A DNA stretch of 64,000 nt from Campylobacter jejuni (GTDB lineage: Bacteria; Campylobacterota; Campylobacteria; Campylobacterales; Campylobacteraceae): contig JACRSG010000002.1 in assembly GCA_014305285.1 (NCBI GenBank), positions 152,026 through 216,025 on the forward strand, in the 5' to 3' direction. This document shows positions 1 to 10,280 of the stretch, piece by piece. The notes beneath the pieces are model-generated. The model was not told the DNA's origin. It saw only the letters and a list, made by a program, of their open reading frames with translations, and searched no databases. The translations under genes were made by a program, and so were the position numbers. Every line of letters starts with the position of its first letter. Within the stretch, counting starts at the first letter, position 1.

Positions 1-844
1 TTGTTTGCAAAATTGTTGTTGGAAACATCAAAATCGCACTAGCAAAAATTGGTGGAATAACCCCACTAAGATTTAATTTAATAGGAATATAATTCATAAT
101 GCGTTTGTTTTGATTTTGCATTACAACTTTACGAGAATAAGAAATAGGAATTCTTCTTTCTCCAAGTTCTACATAAATAATCACACCTATGGTGATTAAA
201 ATCAAAGCAAAAATCGCAAAAGCAGTTAAGAAATTCATCTCGCCTGAATTGATTTGTCCTACAGTTCCTGAAATCGCTCTTGGAATACCTGAAACAATAC
301 CTGCAAAAATGATTAAAGAAATACCATTTCCTACACCTCTTTGTGTGATTTGTTCGCCAAGCCACATTAAAAGCATAGTTCCTGCAAGCATAGAAATAGC
401 ACAAAGTGCGATAAACATATTTAAATCTTCCACCATTATAGCCCCTGCTCCACCACGACCGTGCAAGCTCTGCAAACCTATAGCAACGCCTATGCTTTGA
501 ACTAAAGTAATCACAATAGTTGCATAACGGATAATTTGCATATATTTTTGCATACTATCACGCTCTTTTTTCATCTTACCGATATTTGGAAAAGTTGCTG
601 CAAGAAGCTCCATAATAATAGAGGCAGTAATATAAGGCATAATACCTAAAGAAATGATAGAAAAGCGTTCAGCCGCTCCACCACTAAAAACATTAAATAA
701 ACCCAAAGCATTGTTTTGATTGTTATTGAAAAATTCTGCAATCACATCAGCATTGACGCCAGGAACTGGCACATAAGCCAGAACCCTATAAGCAAACAAA
801 AATGCTAAGGTGATTAAAATCTTATTCGTCAATGCTCTATTCAT
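1..844 (-). CDS. secY: Protein translocase subunit SecY (3' end cut by window edge)
   Basis: SecY is the central channel of the Sec translocon in the inner membrane. Reading leftwards from the ATG at 844, the frame stays open to the window edge, giving about 281 codons of a protein usually near 420 residues, so the C-terminal third lies outside. The translation begins [15 protein letters not shown] and has successive hydrophobic helices and the conserved stretches YRVLAYVPVPGVN and GNGISLIIFAGI, typical of SecY. The start codon overlaps the stop of rplO by one base (TAATG), so it is translationally coupled. Its position at the end of the spc operon after L15 is the standard bacterial order. 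Confidence 0.95.
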   Translation of the reverse strand, partial: MNRALTNKILITLAFLFAYRVLAYVPVPGVNADVIAEFFNNNQNNALGLFNVFSGGAAERFSIISLGIMPYITASIIMELLAATFPNIGKMKKERDSMQKYMQIIRYATIVITLVQSIGVAIGLQSLHGRGGAGAIMVEDLNMFIALCAISMLAGTMLLMWLGEQITQRGVGNGISLIIFAGIVSGIPRAISGTVGQINSGEMNFLTAFAIFALILITIGVIIYVELGERRIPISYSRKVVMQNQNKRIMNYIPIKLNLSGVIPPIFASAILMFPTTILQT

Positions 845-1236
845 TATTTTGATCCGGTGACGCTAATATTCTCGTCTTTGATTTTTGATGCTAAGTCTTT
901 TGCACTTGCACCAATTAATTTGATTTTATTCACAGATTTTGAAATTTTGTGAACACTTTTAATGCTCTCAAATGTAATTTCACTAAGCTCTTTTACAGCT
1001 GTGATTTTTTCAACATTGATCACATAAGGTTTTTGAATTTTAGAAGTAAAACCTACTTTTGGTAGTCTTCTTTGAAGTGGTTGTTGACCCCCTTCAAAAC
1101 CTCTTTTTTCATTATAACCTTTTCTAGCAGTTTGACCTTTGCCCCCTTTGGTAGCAGTCTTACCCATGCCAGAACCTTGACCACGGCCAATTCTTTTAGT
1201 TTTATGCGTTGAACCCGCTGCTTTTGTTAAATTCAT
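844..1236 (-). CDS. rplO: 50S ribosomal protein L15
   Basis: L15 is a large-subunit protein that binds 23S rRNA late in assembly. The 130-residue product begins [19 protein letters not shown] and has the Gly/Lys/Arg-rich N-terminal extension ([19 protein letters not shown]) that is the L15 hallmark. It lies between rpsE and secY. There is no rpmD (L30) gene between rpsE and rplO: only four bases separate them. This differs from E. coli, where L30 sits here, but L30 is absent from many bacteria. Confidence 0.96.
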   Translation of the reverse strand: MNLTKAAGSTHKTKRIGRGQGSGMGKTATKGGKGQTARKGYNEKRGFEGGQQPLQRRLPKVGFTSKIQKPYVINVEKITAVKELSEITFESIKSVHKISKSVNKIKLIGASAKDLASKIKDENISVTGSK

Positions 1237-1240
1237 CTTC

Positions 1241-1684
1241 TTATCCTTTTAACATTGTTAGAGCTTTGATTGTAGCACGAACCACATTAGCTGAATTATT
1301 TGAACCCAAAGACTTGGTTAAGATGTCTTTAATACCTGCAAGTTCCACGATAGGGCGTGTAGAACCACCTGCGATAACTCCTGTACCTTCGCTAGCTGGT
1401 TTAAGTAAAATTCTACTTGCGTTGTATTTCACCTCTACATCGTGAGCGATAGTTGAGCCTTTAGTTTTAACTTCAACGATATTTTTAAACGCATCGTCAA
1501 CAGCTTTACGGATGGCATCTGGAACTTCCTTAGCCTTACCATAACCAACACCTACTAAACCTTTGCGGTTTCCAACGATAACTAAAGCAGTAAATCTAAA
1601 TCTTCTACCACCTTTAACAACCTTAGTAACTCTGCCGATATCGACGATTACTTCTTCAAATTCTTCTCTATTATATTTTTCCAT
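1241..1684 (-). CDS. rpsE: 30S ribosomal protein S5
   Basis: S5 is a small-subunit protein at the mRNA entry tunnel and contributes to decoding accuracy. The 147-residue product shows the S5 N-terminal double-stranded-RNA-binding motif ([21 protein letters not shown]) and the C-terminal domain with [24 protein letters not shown]. Length is slightly short of the E. coli protein, with a short N-terminus. It is embedded in the spc operon, 11 bases after rplR. Confidence 0.96.
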
Positions 1685-1695
1685 CGATTTACCCC

Positions 1696-2052
1696 TTATA
1701 GCCTAATGCCATTTTCTCTTAAAGATTCAGCCAATGCTGCGATAACACCATGATATACATAACCATTTCTATCAAAAACAGCTTGTTCTATCTTTTTAGC
1801 TTTTAAAGTTTTAGCAAATTCAGCAGCGATTTTTTTAGCACCTTCTTTATTTGCTTTAACGCCAAGTTTGCGTCCATCAACTGCTGCTAAAGTTACAGCT
1901 TTTGCATCATCAATCGCTTGGATATATAGAGTTCTGTTCGATTTAAATACAGAAATTCTTGGAAAATTCTCACAACCTGAGATTTTCGCTCTAATTCTTT
2001 TTTTTCTTTTGATTCTTAAAGTTAGTTTTCTTTTTAATATATTTGCTCTCAT
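1696..2052 (-). CDS. rplR: 50S ribosomal protein L18
   Basis: L18 binds 5S rRNA and anchors it in the central protuberance of the large subunit. The 118-residue protein has the basic N-terminus ([20 protein letters not shown]), the [19 protein letters not shown] segment and the C-terminal [21 protein letters not shown] signature of the family. It follows rplF by nine bases in the conserved L6-L18-S5 order. Confidence 0.96.
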
Positions 2053-2061
2053 ATTCTACCC

Positions 2062-2598
2062 TTACTTCTTAGATGTCTTACCAGCTTTGCGGATAATGCG
2101 TTCATCAGAATACTTAACGCCTTTTCCTTTATATGGCTCTGGTGGTCTAAATTCACGAATTTGAGCAGCAACTTGACCTACAACTTGTTTATCACTTCCT
2201 TTAACTGCAATAGTATTTTTATCAACTACAATTTCAATTCCTTCTGGAATATCATAGTTAATAGGATGAGAAAAACCAAGGCTTAGTTCTAAAACTTTAC
2301 CTTTTAAAGCTGCTTTATAACCAACTCCATTGATTTCAAGAGTTTTTGAAAAACCTTGAGTTAAACCTACAACGATATTGTAAGCTAACGCTCTATAAGT
2401 TCCCCAAAAAGCTCTACTTTGTCTGTCTTCACCTTTTGGAAAAAAAAGAATATTATTATCTTTAATCTCAACATTTACATTTGCTTTAGTATCAAGTTCT
2501 TTTGCCAAATTTCCTTTTTTAAATTTAAGCAAATTTCCTTCTAATTTTACTTCTACTCCTGTTGGAATAGCAATCGGTTGTTTACCTATACGAGACAT
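2062..2598 (-). CDS. rplF: 50S ribosomal protein L6
   Basis: L6 sits near the base of the L7/L12 stalk and the sarcin-ricin loop. The 178-residue product starts [17 protein letters not shown] and ends with the conserved [31 protein letters not shown] tail (two homologous alpha/beta domains). It is separated from rpsH by a 77-base spacer, the longest gap inside the ribosomal operon here. I see no gene in that spacer. Confidence 0.97.
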   Translation of the reverse strand: MSRIGKQPIAIPTGVEVKLEGNLLKFKKGNLAKELDTKANVNVEIKDNNILFFPKGEDRQSRAFWGTYRALAYNIVVGLTQGFSKTLEINGVGYKAALKGKVLELSLGFSHPINYDIPEGIEIVVDKNTIAVKGSDKQVVGQVAAQIREFRPPEPYKGKGVKYSDERIIRKAGKTSKK

Positions 2599-2675
2599 AT
2601 TTTTCCTTTTTATTTGTCTAGGATATTTCTACTTTTTTAAAAGAATGGATACCCAATGCCATAAAAAGCAGATTT

Positions 2676-3071
2676 TTACCAAATAGTACATAAAATTTCG
2701 CCGCCAACACCTGCTTTATAAGCTTCATCATTAGCTAAAACTCCATGACTTGTGCTAACTACGATAGTACCATAACCATTTTTAAAACGTTTAATTTCAT
2801 CTTTACCTTTATAAACACGACGACCAGGCTTAGAAATTCTTTTAAGCTCATTGATAACACTCTTACCTTTTTCATCGTATTTTAAAACCACGTTGATAAA
2901 TTTCTTTTTATCTGCTTCAACAACATTAAAACTCTCAATATAGCCTTTAGCTTGAAAAATTCCAACTAAAGCTTCTACAACTTTAGAATGTAAAAGCTTG
3001 GTTGTTTCAAGCTTTCTCATTCCTGCATTTCTGATACGAGTGAGTGAATCTGAAATAATATCATTTATCAT
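2676..3071 (-). CDS. rpsH: 30S ribosomal protein S8
   Basis: S8 binds the central domain of 16S rRNA and, in E. coli, represses the spc operon. The 131-residue protein opens [19 protein letters not shown], characteristic of S8, and ends with [30 protein letters not shown], close to the family C-terminus. It lies between rpsN and rplF as expected. Whether S8 autoregulation operates here cannot be told from the sequence. Confidence 0.97.
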   Translation of the reverse strand: MINDIISDSLTRIRNAGMRKLETTKLLHSKVVEALVGIFQAKGYIESFNVVEADKKKFINVVLKYDEKGKSVINELKRISKPGRRVYKGKDEIKRFKNGYGTIVVSTSHGVLANDEAYKAGVGGEILCTIW

Positions 3072-3080
3072 ATTTTATCC

Positions 3081-3266
3081 TTACCAACTTGCTTTCTTAA
3101 GACCTGGAATTAAACCTTCGTTACCCATTTTTCTTAAGCAAACTCTACAAATTCCAAAATCCCTATAAACCGAATGCGGACGCCCGCAAATTTGGCATCT
3201 TGTATAGCCTCTAACTTTAAATTTAGGCTTGCGTGCTGCTTTTGCAATCATTGATTTTTTAGCCAT
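3081..3266 (-). CDS. rpsN: 30S ribosomal protein S14, zinc-binding (type Z)
   Basis: S14 binds the 3' domain of 16S rRNA in the small-subunit head. I place the start at the ATG giving [13 protein letters not shown] (61 residues). A longer frame would add nine residues and overlap rplE, without family support. Four cysteines at residues 24, 27, 40 and 43 (CQIC and CRVC) form the zinc ribbon, so this is the short zinc-dependent form and not the longer zinc-free form. It starts one base after the rplE stop. Confidence 0.96.
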   Translation of the reverse strand: MAKKSMIAKAARKPKFKVRGYTRCQICGRPHSVYRDFGICRVCLRKMGNEGLIPGLKKASW

Positions 3267-3267
3267 C

Positions 3268-3813
3268 TTACTTTCCTTTTGCAAATGGCACACCGATAAG
3301 TTCTAATAACTTTTGTGCCTCTTTGTCATTTTGTGCTGTTGTAACTATAGAAATGTTCATACCGTGAGTTCTTAAAATTTTATCATATTCTACTTCTGGG
3401 AACATCAACTGCTCATCAAGACCGAAGTTGTAGTTTCCGCGTCCATCAAAACCATCTCCACTTAAACCTCTAAAGTCTTTTACTCTTGGTAAAGCGATAG
3501 AAATCAATTTATCAAGAAAAGCATACATATTTTCTTTTCTTAATGTTACCATTACACCTATAGGAAAACCTTCACGAACTTTAAATCCTGCAACTGATTT
3601 TTTAGCCTTAGTAATTACAGCCTTTTGTCCTGCAATTAAAGAAATAGTGTCTGCAACATTTTGCAATACTTTTTGATCTTTAGCTAACTCACCAGCACCC
3701 ACGCTGATAACTACTTTTTCGATCACAGGGATAAGCATAGGATTTTTAATATCAAATTCTTTAACCAATGCAGGTTTAATGCTTTGATTGTATTTTTCTT
3801 TTAATCTCATCAT
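3268..3813 (-). CDS. rplE: 50S ribosomal protein L5
   Basis: L5 binds 5S rRNA and contacts the P-site tRNA in the central protuberance. The 181-residue product includes [21 protein letters not shown] and [19 protein letters not shown], both strongly conserved in L5. The N-terminus [10 protein letters not shown] has two possible adjacent ATG starts; the first is reported. It is closely spaced with rplX (three bases) and rpsN. Confidence 0.97.
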   Translation of the reverse strand: MMRLKEKYNQSIKPALVKEFDIKNPMLIPVIEKVVISVGAGELAKDQKVLQNVADTISLIAGQKAVITKAKKSVAGFKVREGFPIGVMVTLRKENMYAFLDKLISIALPRVKDFRGLSGDGFDGRGNYNFGLDEQLMFPEVEYDKILRTHGMNISIVTTAQNDKEAQKLLELIGVPFAKGK

Positions 3814-3816
3814 CGC

Positions 3817-4050
3817 TTACTCCTGAACTTTTGCCACATTGGAAATATCCATTGGCATTTCTTTATTAATAAAACCACCATTTGGGTTTTTCTCGCTAGG
3901 CTTAATAGCTTTTTTAGCAATTTTACATCCTTCAACTACCACTTTAAGTGTTTTTGGATATACTGCTAAAACTTTACCTGTTTTACCTTTATCATCGCCT
4001 GTGATGACCTTAACATTATCACCTTTTTTGATTTTTAATTTAACCGCCAT
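3817..4050 (-). CDS. rplX: 50S ribosomal protein L24
   Basis: L24 is an assembly-initiating large-subunit protein. The 77-residue product has the KOW motif ([22 protein letters not shown]) at residues 5-27. It is shorter than E. coli L24 (about 104), as is usual in this group. The start codon overlaps the stop of rplN by one base. Confidence 0.96.
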   Translation of the reverse strand: MAVKLKIKKGDNVKVITGDDKGKTGKVLAVYPKTLKVVVEGCKIAKKAIKPSEKNPNGGFINKEMPMDISNVAKVQE

Positions 4051-4418
4051 TATAATACCTCCGGTGCTAGTGAAACGATTTTCATAAAGCCACCATATCT
4101 AACTTCTCTGCCCACTGGCCCAAAGATACGAGTTCCGATAGGCTCTCTTTTGTTATCAAGAATAACGGCAGCGTTTTCATCAAAACGAATCAAAGAACCA
4201 TTATCTCTATGAATTTCTTTTTTAGTTCTAACGATAACTGCTTTTACCACTTGACCTTTTTTAACTTTTCCATTTGGTAAAGCTTTTTTAACAGATGCAA
4301 CGATTACATCACCTACAGTAGCATATCTTCTTTTGCTACCCCCTAAAACCTTGATACACATTAATTCTTTTGCACCGCTATTATCAGCAACTGCAAGTCT
4401 AGTAAAACTTTGAATCAT
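4050..4418 (-). CDS. rplN: 50S ribosomal protein L14
   Basis: L14 lies at the subunit interface, contacting 16S rRNA helix 14. The 122-residue sequence begins [21 protein letters not shown] and contains [25 protein letters not shown], the L14 signature. Length equals the family norm. It overlaps both neighbours by one base, so rpsQ-rplN-rplX are translationally coupled. Confidence 0.97.
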   Translation of the reverse strand: MIQSFTRLAVADNSGAKELMCIKVLGGSKRRYATVGDVIVASVKKALPNGKVKKGQVVKAVIVRTKKEIHRDNGSLIRFDENAAVILDNKREPIGTRIFGPVGREVRYGGFMKIVSLAPEVL

Positions 4419-4669
4419 TACTCAACTCCTGCAGCTAATACAGATTTTAAGCGAAATGATTTTCTTTTTGAAAATGGTCTGCATTCTACTGCAACAACAG
4501 TATCGCCCACTTTAACTTCATTTCTCTCATCATGAATTAGATATTTTTTAAAGCGTTTAATAATTTTTCTATATCTTGGATGAACCACTTTTCTTTCAAC
4601 CAAAACACTCGCGGTTTTTTCACCAGCGATTTTAACAACAACGCCTTGAATTTCTCTTTTAAATGCCAT
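4418..4669 (-). CDS. rpsQ: 30S ribosomal protein S17
   Basis: S17 is a primary 16S-rRNA-binding protein with an OB fold. The 83-residue sequence shows the conserved [20 protein letters not shown] and [29 protein letters not shown] segments. It sits between rpmC and rplN in the canonical order. Confidence 0.96.
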   Translation of the reverse strand: MAFKREIQGVVVKIAGEKTASVLVERKVVHPRYRKIIKRFKKYLIHDERNEVKVGDTVVAVECRPFSKRKSFRLKSVLAAGVE

Positions 4670-4678
4670 TTTCTATCC

Positions 4679-4864
4679 TTATCTTAAAGCGTTAATTGCT
4701 GTATTTATTCTAGCAATGTCTTTTTTTACTTGGCTAATCTCTTTTGGATTAGTAAGTTGCATTGTTTTTAGCTTTTGTTTTAAAGTGAATAAAAGCACCT
4801 TTTTTTCTTTTAGCATTGTTGCAAGCTCAGCTGCTGTTTTATCTTTAATCTCAGTATATTTCAT
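4679..4864 (-). CDS. rpmC: 50S ribosomal protein L29
   Basis: L29 lies by the peptide exit tunnel and helps form the docking site for SRP and trigger factor. I chose the ATG at 4864, giving [18 protein letters not shown] (61 residues), the normal L29 length. An upstream ATG would add seven residues. Even so, the gene overlaps the end of rplP by 14 bases, which suggests translational coupling. Confidence 0.92.
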
Positions 4865-5276
4865 TTTGGCTCTCTCTTGTAACAAACTTAGTTTTAAATG
4901 GAAGTTTATGCATAGCTAAAGTCAATGCTTCTCTTGCCATTTCTTCGCTTACTCCTGCCATTTCATAAACAATACGGCCTGGCTTGATATTCATTACCCA
5001 TTCTTCAACGCCACCTTTACCTTTACCCATACGAGTTTCTAAAGGTTTTTTTGTCAAAGGCTTATCTGGGAAAACTCTAATCCAAGTTTTTCCTTGTCTT
5101 TTAACAAAACGAGTTAAAGCGATACGTGCTGCTTCGATTTGGCGTGAGTTAATGCGTCCTGCTTCAGTTGCTTTTAATGCAAATTCACCAAAAGTAAATT
5201 CTGTTCCACGATTAGCATAACCTCTGTTACGCCCTTTCATCATTTTGCGATATTTAGTTCTTTTTGGCATTAACAT
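4851..5276 (-). CDS. rplP: 50S ribosomal protein L16
   Basis: L16 binds near the A site and is needed for peptidyl transferase centre architecture. The 141-residue product begins [21 protein letters not shown] and has the conserved [17 protein letters not shown] and [13 protein letters not shown] segments. The 3' end overlaps rpmC by 14 bases. Confidence 0.97.
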
Positions 5277-5278
5277 GA

Positions 5279-5980
5279 TTATTTACCCCTTCTTGTGCGT
5301 CTTAGCTTTTTAGCTTGAACACTTTCTTCAGTTTTTTCAGGTTGCATACCTTTGTGCAATACTTCACCTTTAAAGATCCATACTTTAACCCCTATATTTC
5401 CATAAGTAGTTCTAGCTTCTGCAAAACCATAGTCGATTTTTGCTCTTAAAGTATGAAGCGGAACGCGTCCTTCAAGATACCATTCTGTTCTTGCCATTTC
5501 AGCACCGCCTAAACGACCAGAAACTGAAACTTTAATCCCTTTAGCACCTGCTTTTTGCGCACCTTGGATTACTTTTTTCATTGCTCTTCTAAAAGCGATT
5601 CTTTTTTCAAGTTGAGTTGCAACACTTTCAGCAGCAAGTTGAGCTGAAGCTCCTGCTTTTCTTTCTTCTTTGATATTGATATTTACATCTTTGCCGATTA
5701 AATCTTGCAATTCTTTTCTTAAATTATCAACATCACTACCTTTTTTACCGATGATGATGCCTGGTCTTGCAGCAACTACAGTAACGCGAAGTTTTTTAGC
5801 AGTTCTTTCTACTAAAATTTGGCTGACTCCTGCATAATAAAGTTTTCTTTTTAAGAAAGCTCTGATTTTGTAATCTTCGCCAATATTTTCTACTACATTT
5901 GCTTTAGTTGGAAACCATCTTGATTCCCAGTTTCTATTGATTCCTAGTCTTAGACCAATTGGATTAACTTTTTGTCCCAT
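5279..5980 (-). CDS. rpsC: 30S ribosomal protein S3
   Basis: S3 forms part of the mRNA entry tunnel and helicase of the small subunit. The 233-residue protein starts [22 protein letters not shown], carries a KH domain with the [18 protein letters not shown] loop at about residues 73-92, and ends in a C-terminal domain with [26 protein letters not shown]. The start codon overlaps the rplV stop by one base. Confidence 0.97.
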   Translation of the reverse strand: MGQKVNPIGLRLGINRNWESRWFPTKANVVENIGEDYKIRAFLKRKLYYAGVSQILVERTAKKLRVTVVAARPGIIIGKKGSDVDNLRKELQDLIGKDVNINIKEERKAGASAQLAAESVATQLEKRIAFRRAMKKVIQGAQKAGAKGIKVSVSGRLGGAEMARTEWYLEGRVPLHTLRAKIDYGFAEARTTYGNIGVKVWIFKGEVLHKGMQPEKTEESVQAKKLRRTRRGK

Positions 5981-6390
5981 TAGCTTTCCTTTTTCACTCT
6001 TGCTTTTTTAGTGCTTGTTGTTTTTTTAACTGGAGTTTTTTTAGCTACTGTTTTTTTCTCTCCAGCTTTCACTTCCGCTTTCGCCACTTCTACTAAAATA
6101 TGTGAAGTTGGTTTTCTAATACGACTTGCACTTCCCCTAGCTCTTGGTCTAAATCTTTTTAATACCGCAGCTGCATCAACACGACAACTTTTTACAATCA
6201 CTTCGTTTGCTTCAAAGCCACCATTTGCTACTGCACTTGAAATTGCATTTGCAATATATTTTGCACCTTTATTTGGCATAAATTTTAAACTAGCCATAGC
6301 TAATTCTGCATTCATCCCTTGAACTTCTCTAGCAATCAATCTTGCTTTAGTTGGAGATAATCTTACGAATTTAATTAATGCTTTACTCAT
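5980..6390 (-). CDS. rplV: 50S ribosomal protein L22, with lysine-rich tail
   Basis: L22 lines the peptide exit tunnel. The first 110 residues are a normal L22 ([41 protein letters not shown]). The last roughly 27 residues form a Lys/Thr/Val-rich tail ([20 protein letters not shown]) absent from E. coli L22; such basic tails occur in related bacteria and probably contact rRNA. It is between rpsS and rpsC as expected. Confidence 0.96.
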   Translation of the reverse strand: MSKALIKFVRLSPTKARLIAREVQGMNAELAMASLKFMPNKGAKYIANAISSAVANGGFEANEVIVKSCRVDAAAVLKRFRPRARGSASRIRKPTSHILVEVAKAEVKAGEKKTVAKKTPVKKTTSTKKARVKKES

Positions 6391-6400
6391 ATCTTATCCC

Positions 6401-6682
6401 TTACTTACCAATTTTCTTTTGTACAGAGCCTTTATGCCCTTTAAACGTGCGTGTTGGAGCAAATTCACCAAGCTTATAACCGATGTGATTTTCAGTGATA
6501 TAAACTGGAATGAAACTTTTACCATTATGAACATTAAATGTAAGTCCTATCATATCAGGAGTAATTGTGCTTCTTCTTGACCAAGTTTTAATTGGTTTGT
6601 TATCATTAGCCTTTTTAGCAGCGATGACTTTTTTCATTACATGATCATCAACAAAAGGACCTTTTTTTAGTGATCTAGCCAT
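6401..6682 (-). CDS. rpsS: 30S ribosomal protein S19
   Basis: S19 forms a head complex with S13 near the A-site tRNA. The 93-residue sequence begins [19 protein letters not shown] and includes [22 protein letters not shown] and [16 protein letters not shown], all standard S19 signatures. It is one base after rplB. Confidence 0.97.
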
Positions 6683-6683
6683 C

Positions 6684-7514
6684 TTACTTTCCTTTTCTTC
6701 TTGAAATTATTAGCTTATCGCTAGCTTTTTTACGACGAGTTTTCGCACCTTTAGTTGGTTTACCCCATGGAGTTACTGGATGACGGCCTGAATTTTTCTT
6801 ACCTTCACCCCCACCGTGCGGGTGATCTACTGGGTTCATAGCAGAACCACGAGTTTGTGGACGGATACCTCTATGGCGATTTCTACCTGCTTTACCGATA
6901 GTTACGTTAGCCCATTCTTCATTTCCAACTTCGCCGATACTTGCCATACATTCAGCTAAAACTTGTCTCATTTCGCCACTTGCAAGTCTTAAGATAACGT
7001 ATTTTTCTTCTTTACCCATAAGTTGTGCGTAAGCACCTGCAGAACGGATCATTTGACCGCCTTTGCCTGGTTTTAACTCAACATTATGAACGATAGTACC
7101 CACAGGAATGTTTTTAAGTTTCATTGCATTACCTGGTTTGATATCAAGTCCGCTTTCAGCAGCCGCAACGATATCACCAACGCTTAATCCACGTGGTTGA
7201 AGAATATATCTTTTTTCACCATCTTTATAAGCAATCAAAGCAATTCTACAATTTCTGTATGGATCATACTCGATCGCTTCTACCTTACCTTCTATACCGA
7301 ATTTACGACGTTTAAAATCGATAATTCTATAAAGTTTTTTAGTGCCCGCTTCTTTATGACGACTTGTAATTCTTCCACAACTGTTGCGACCTGCATGTGC
7401 TGGAAGTTTAACAAGTAGTGAGCGTACGCTTGGTTTAGCTGTAATATCTTCAGAACTTAAACCTGTGATATACCTTCTACTTGGAGTATATGGTTTATAA
7501 GTTTTAATTGCCAT
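6684..7514 (-). CDS. rplB: 50S ribosomal protein L2
   Basis: L2 is needed for subunit association and peptidyl transferase activity. The 276-residue product has the conserved C-terminal [20 protein letters not shown] segment, including the universally conserved histidine in HPHGGGEG, and the RNA-binding [21 protein letters not shown] region. Length matches the family. One base separates it from rplW and one from rpsS. Confidence 0.97.
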
Positions 7515-7515
7515 C

Positions 7516-7797
7516 TTAAGCCTCCGTATTTTCTAAGCTAACACCTTCAGGTAGCTTAACATAGAATTTTTTATAATCGTTTCTTTGACCTAAACGACCT
7601 CTAAAACGCTTAACTTTTCCATCCATTCTTAAAGAATTGATACTTTTTGGAGTTACACCGAAATACTCTTTTAAAACCGCTTTTAAGCTTGTTTTAGTCA
7701 TTTTTGGTGAAGTTTGAATAACTACGACACCTTGCTCTTGCAAATTCAAACTTTTTTCTGTGTAAAGTATAGTCTTTATATCAGTAATATCTGCCAT
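7516..7797 (-). CDS. rplW: 50S ribosomal protein L23
   Basis: L23 is at the tunnel exit and docks trigger factor and SRP. The 93-residue product includes [41 protein letters not shown] and [18 protein letters not shown], matching the L23 fold. The usual Tyr-Thr-Glu-Lys segment near the N-terminus is present. It lies in the S10-operon order L3-L4-L23-L2. Confidence 0.95.
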   Translation of the reverse strand: MADITDIKTILYTEKSLNLQEQGVVVIQTSPKMTKTSLKAVLKEYFGVTPKSINSLRMDGKVKRFRGRLGQRNDYKKFYVKLPEGVSLENTEA

Positions 7798-7799
7798 AA

Positions 7800-8414
7800 T
7801 TATCCCTCTTTTGTAATAGATTCTAACGCTGATTTTTCTATAATAACAGCATTAAATACAGATACTAAATAAGCATTTACTTCAGTTACATCAACTACAT
7901 AGCAATTTGCTAAATTTCTGTAAGCTAAAAGTGTTCTTTCATCTAGTAAATCTTTAACGATTAAAGCATCTTTCACGCCAAGTTTTTTAATCACAGCGTT
8001 TGCATCTTTTGTTTTACCACTTTCAATAGCTAAAGAATCAGCAGTAAATAATGCACCTTGAGCTGCTTTATCTGCTAAAGCTCTTTCAAGTGCCAATCTT
8101 TTTTGTTTTTTATTTACTTTTTGGAAGTAGTTTCTTTCATTTGTTGGACCAAAAGCAACCGCACCACCTACCCAAACATTAGTTCTAGTTGAACCCGCTC
8201 TAGCACCGCCACGACCTTTTTGTCTCCAAGGTTTTTTACCACCACCACTTACATCGCTTCTACCTTTAGTATGAGCTGTATTTGCTCTTAAACTTGCAAG
8301 GTAAGATTTTACATATAAGTAAAGATTGTGTGAATTTACTTCCGCATATTTTGAAGGTAAATCAAGTTCACCTGCTTTTTCTAATTTGTCATTTAAAACA
8401 ACTACTTTACTCAT
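7800..8414 (-). CDS. rplD: 50S ribosomal protein L4
   Basis: L4 has a globular domain and a long tunnel-reaching loop. In E. coli it also represses the S10 operon. The 204-residue sequence contains the loop signature [26 protein letters not shown] with conserved basic residues. The start overlaps the rplC stop by four bases (ATGA), showing coupling. Confidence 0.96.
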   Translation of the reverse strand: MSKVVVLNDKLEKAGELDLPSKYAEVNSHNLYLYVKSYLASLRANTAHTKGRSDVSGGGKKPWRQKGRGGARAGSTRTNVWVGGAVAFGPTNERNYFQKVNKKQKRLALERALADKAAQGALFTADSLAIESGKTKDANAVIKKLGVKDALIVKDLLDERTLLAYRNLANCYVVDVTEVNAYLVSVFNAVIIEKSALESITKEG

Positions 8415-8986
8415 TTTGCAATCCTTATTTTACCCATAGCACCATTATAACCCGGTACTGCACCTTTAACTACTAAAATTTTGTTTTCAGCATCATAAGA
8501 TACAACTTCGTTTTTAACAGTTACTCTAGTATTTCCATAATGTCCCGCCATTTTCATACCTGGTTGAACACGACCCGGCCATTCTCTATTACCGATAGAT
8601 CCGTGGCGTCTATGAAATCTTGAACCATGACTTGCTGGACCCCCTGCGAAGTTATGTCTTTTCATAACACCGCTATAACCTCTACCTTTAGTGTTAAAAC
8701 TTACTTTTAAAATTTTTGCTTCATTTAATGGAGTTTCATCTAAATCTCCTGCTTCAGTGTTTGCCACTTCTAAAGTCGCAAATCTATTGTATTCTGCAGA
8801 AAGATTGTATTTTTTTTGTTGTCCTACGACACATTTATTACTTGCTTTACCTTTTGGATACGCTACTAAAGCCTTTCCGCCTTCAACTTCACATACTTTT
8901 ACATTTACAACTCTTAGTAGAGTTACAGCGATACTTGGATTAGTAATTATTCTGCTCATTCCGATTTTTTCTACAATATATTCCAT
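8411..8986 (-). CDS. rplC: 50S ribosomal protein L3
   Basis: L3 is an early assembly protein whose loop reaches the peptidyl transferase centre. The 191-residue product has the conserved [22 protein letters not shown] and [26 protein letters not shown] region around residues 100-145. The N-terminus [13 protein letters not shown] is the family start. It follows rpsJ by nine bases. Confidence 0.96.
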   Translation of the reverse strand: MEYIVEKIGMSRIITNPSIAVTLLRVVNVKVCEVEGGKALVAYPKGKASNKCVVGQQKKYNLSAEYNRFATLEVANTEAGDLDETPLNEAKILKVSFNTKGRGYSGVMKRHNFAGGPASHGSRFHRRHGSIGNREWPGRVQPGMKMAGHYGNTRVTVKNEVVSYDAENKILVVKGAVPGYNGAMGKIRIAK

Positions 8987-8995
8987 ATTTTATCC

Positions 8996-9307
8996 TTACT
9001 TACCCATAGCTCTTACTTCAACGCTTACTTCTGGTGCTAAATCGAGCTTGGTTAAAGAATCAACTGTATCTGGAGTCGCTGCTACGATATCTAGCATACG
9101 CGTGTGAATTCTTATTTCAAACTGCTCACGAGAATCTTTGTTAATGTGTGGAGATTTTAAAACTGTATAGCGTTTGATTTTAGTAGGCATTGGTATCGGA
9201 CCTCTGATATCTGCACCTGTTCTTTTGACAGCTTCTACAATTGCTGCAACTGTTCTGTCTAGTACTCGATGGTCATAAGCTTTTAGCTTAAGCCTAATTC
9301 TTTCCAT
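8996..9307 (-). CDS. rpsJ: 30S ribosomal protein S10, first gene of the operon
   Basis: S10 functions in the small-subunit head and, as NusE, in transcription antitermination. The 103-residue product begins [20 protein letters not shown] and includes [32 protein letters not shown], typical of S10. It is the promoter-proximal gene of the long minus-strand operon, preceded by about 200 bases with a candidate promoter and a palindrome. Confidence 0.97.
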   Translation of the reverse strand: MERIRLKLKAYDHRVLDRTVAAIVEAVKRTGADIRGPIPMPTKIKRYTVLKSPHINKDSREQFEIRIHTRMLDIVAATPDTVDSLTKLDLAPEVSVEVRAMGK

Positions 9308-9330
9308 AATATTTCCTTTAAAAAGAACTC

Positions 9331-9377
9331 GTTAGTTAAAAACTAACCCAATTTATAAAAATTGAAATGAGAGTATA
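9331..9377 (-). promoter_or_regulatory. Candidate promoter and leader palindrome of the S10 operon
   Basis: Reading the minus strand, a TATACT hexamer (9377-9372) lies about 65 bases before the rpsJ ATG and could be the -10 element of the ribosomal operon. Downstream, in what would be the untranslated leader, is a perfect inverted repeat at 9331-9347 (GTTAGTT, three bases, AACTAAC). The leader hairpin could take part in regulation, but this is inference from position only. The rest of the 199-base gap (9308-9506) is AT-rich with no gene. Confidence 0.4.
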
Positions 9378-9506
9378 TAAAATCTTGTTTTCAAAGTCAA
9401 GGAATTTGATAAAAATTTTTATATTATTTTCCTTTTAAGAAGGATAAAAATAGAATTTTTTAGAATTTAAAAATTATCATTATTTTTTAAATTTTGTATA
9501 CAATAC

Positions 9507-10268
9507 TCAATATCTTATTTCATTAAATTTCAAAAAATCTCTTAATTTTTCATATTCCCGATTTTCTAAATAACGATGTTTTCCCGCCTTTAACATGCCA
9601 AGATCTAAAGCTCCAAAAGCAACACGCTTAAGATCCATGACTTCAAGGTCAAAATGCCCAAAAAAACGTCTAAGCTCTCTATTTTTACCCTCATTTATAA
9701 CTACTCTAAGTTTAGTATAGCCTCCGCTTGATCCAAAAATTTCAAAGTCTATAAAAGGAGTAAAACTCATAGAGGTGATTTTAGTTTTTGCGTGTGCGCC
9801 TTTTTTTTCGTTTTTAATCTCAAGTCCATTTTGCATGGCTTCGATGACTTGTTTGCTCACCACACCTTTAACTTTAAGATAGTATTCTCTTTCTAAATCG
9901 CTATGCATTAAAGCATTGGCAATCACAGGCGAATCCGTAAGTAAAAGCAAGCCCTCGCTTGCATAATCCAGCCTGCCTACACTAAGCCAAGTGCTAAATT
10001 GTCTTGGCAAGGTATCGTATATAATTTTTCTTCCACGATCATCTTTTTTACTGACAATTTCGCCTTTTTGTTTATGATAGATTATCACGCTAAATTGCGT
10101 TCTTTTTTGTATTCTTTTACCCTTAACAAAGACTTTATCATCAAATTTAACTTCATCGCTTAAAAGAGCAATTTTGTTGTTTATTTTCACTAAGTTTTGT
10201 TTGATAAGCTCATCAGCTTCACGGCGTGAATAACGGGTATTGTGGGATATAAATTTATTAATTCTCAT
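9507..10268 (-). CDS. Pseudouridine synthase, RsuA/RluB family
   Basis: This enzyme isomerises a specific uridine in rRNA to pseudouridine. The 253-residue protein has an N-terminal S4 RNA-binding domain (MRINKFISHNTRYSRREADELI) and the catalytic motif SVGRLDYASEGLLLLTDS with the catalytic Asp around residue 106. The later segment VVINEGKNRELRRFFGHFDLEV is also typical of the RsuA/RluB/RluE/RluF branch. Substrate specificity (16S or 23S) cannot be assigned from sequence alone; RluB-like is most likely. It is downstream of RNase J, separated by a terminator hairpin. Confidence 0.88.
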   Translation of the reverse strand: MRINKFISHNTRYSRREADELIKQNLVKINNKIALLSDEVKFDDKVFVKGKRIQKRTQFSVIIYHKQKGEIVSKKDDRGRKIIYDTLPRQFSTWLSVGRLDYASEGLLLLTDSPVIANALMHSDLEREYYLKVKGVVSKQVIEAMQNGLEIKNEKKGAHAKTKITSMSFTPFIDFEIFGSSGGYTKLRVVINEGKNRELRRFFGHFDLEVMDLKRVAFGALDLGMLKAGKHRYLENREYEKLRDFLKFNEIRY

Positions 10269-10280
10269 TTGATCTTCCTT

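Noticed and set aside
129..500. Two open frames on both strands within the first 500 bases
   Set aside because: They lie in other frames of secY, whose translation reads across the whole segment. Their sequences are low-complexity and not protein-like.
2599..2675. Possible small gene between rplF and rpsH
   Set aside because: No start codon with a ribosome-binding site and no conserved peptide; it reads as a simple spacer.
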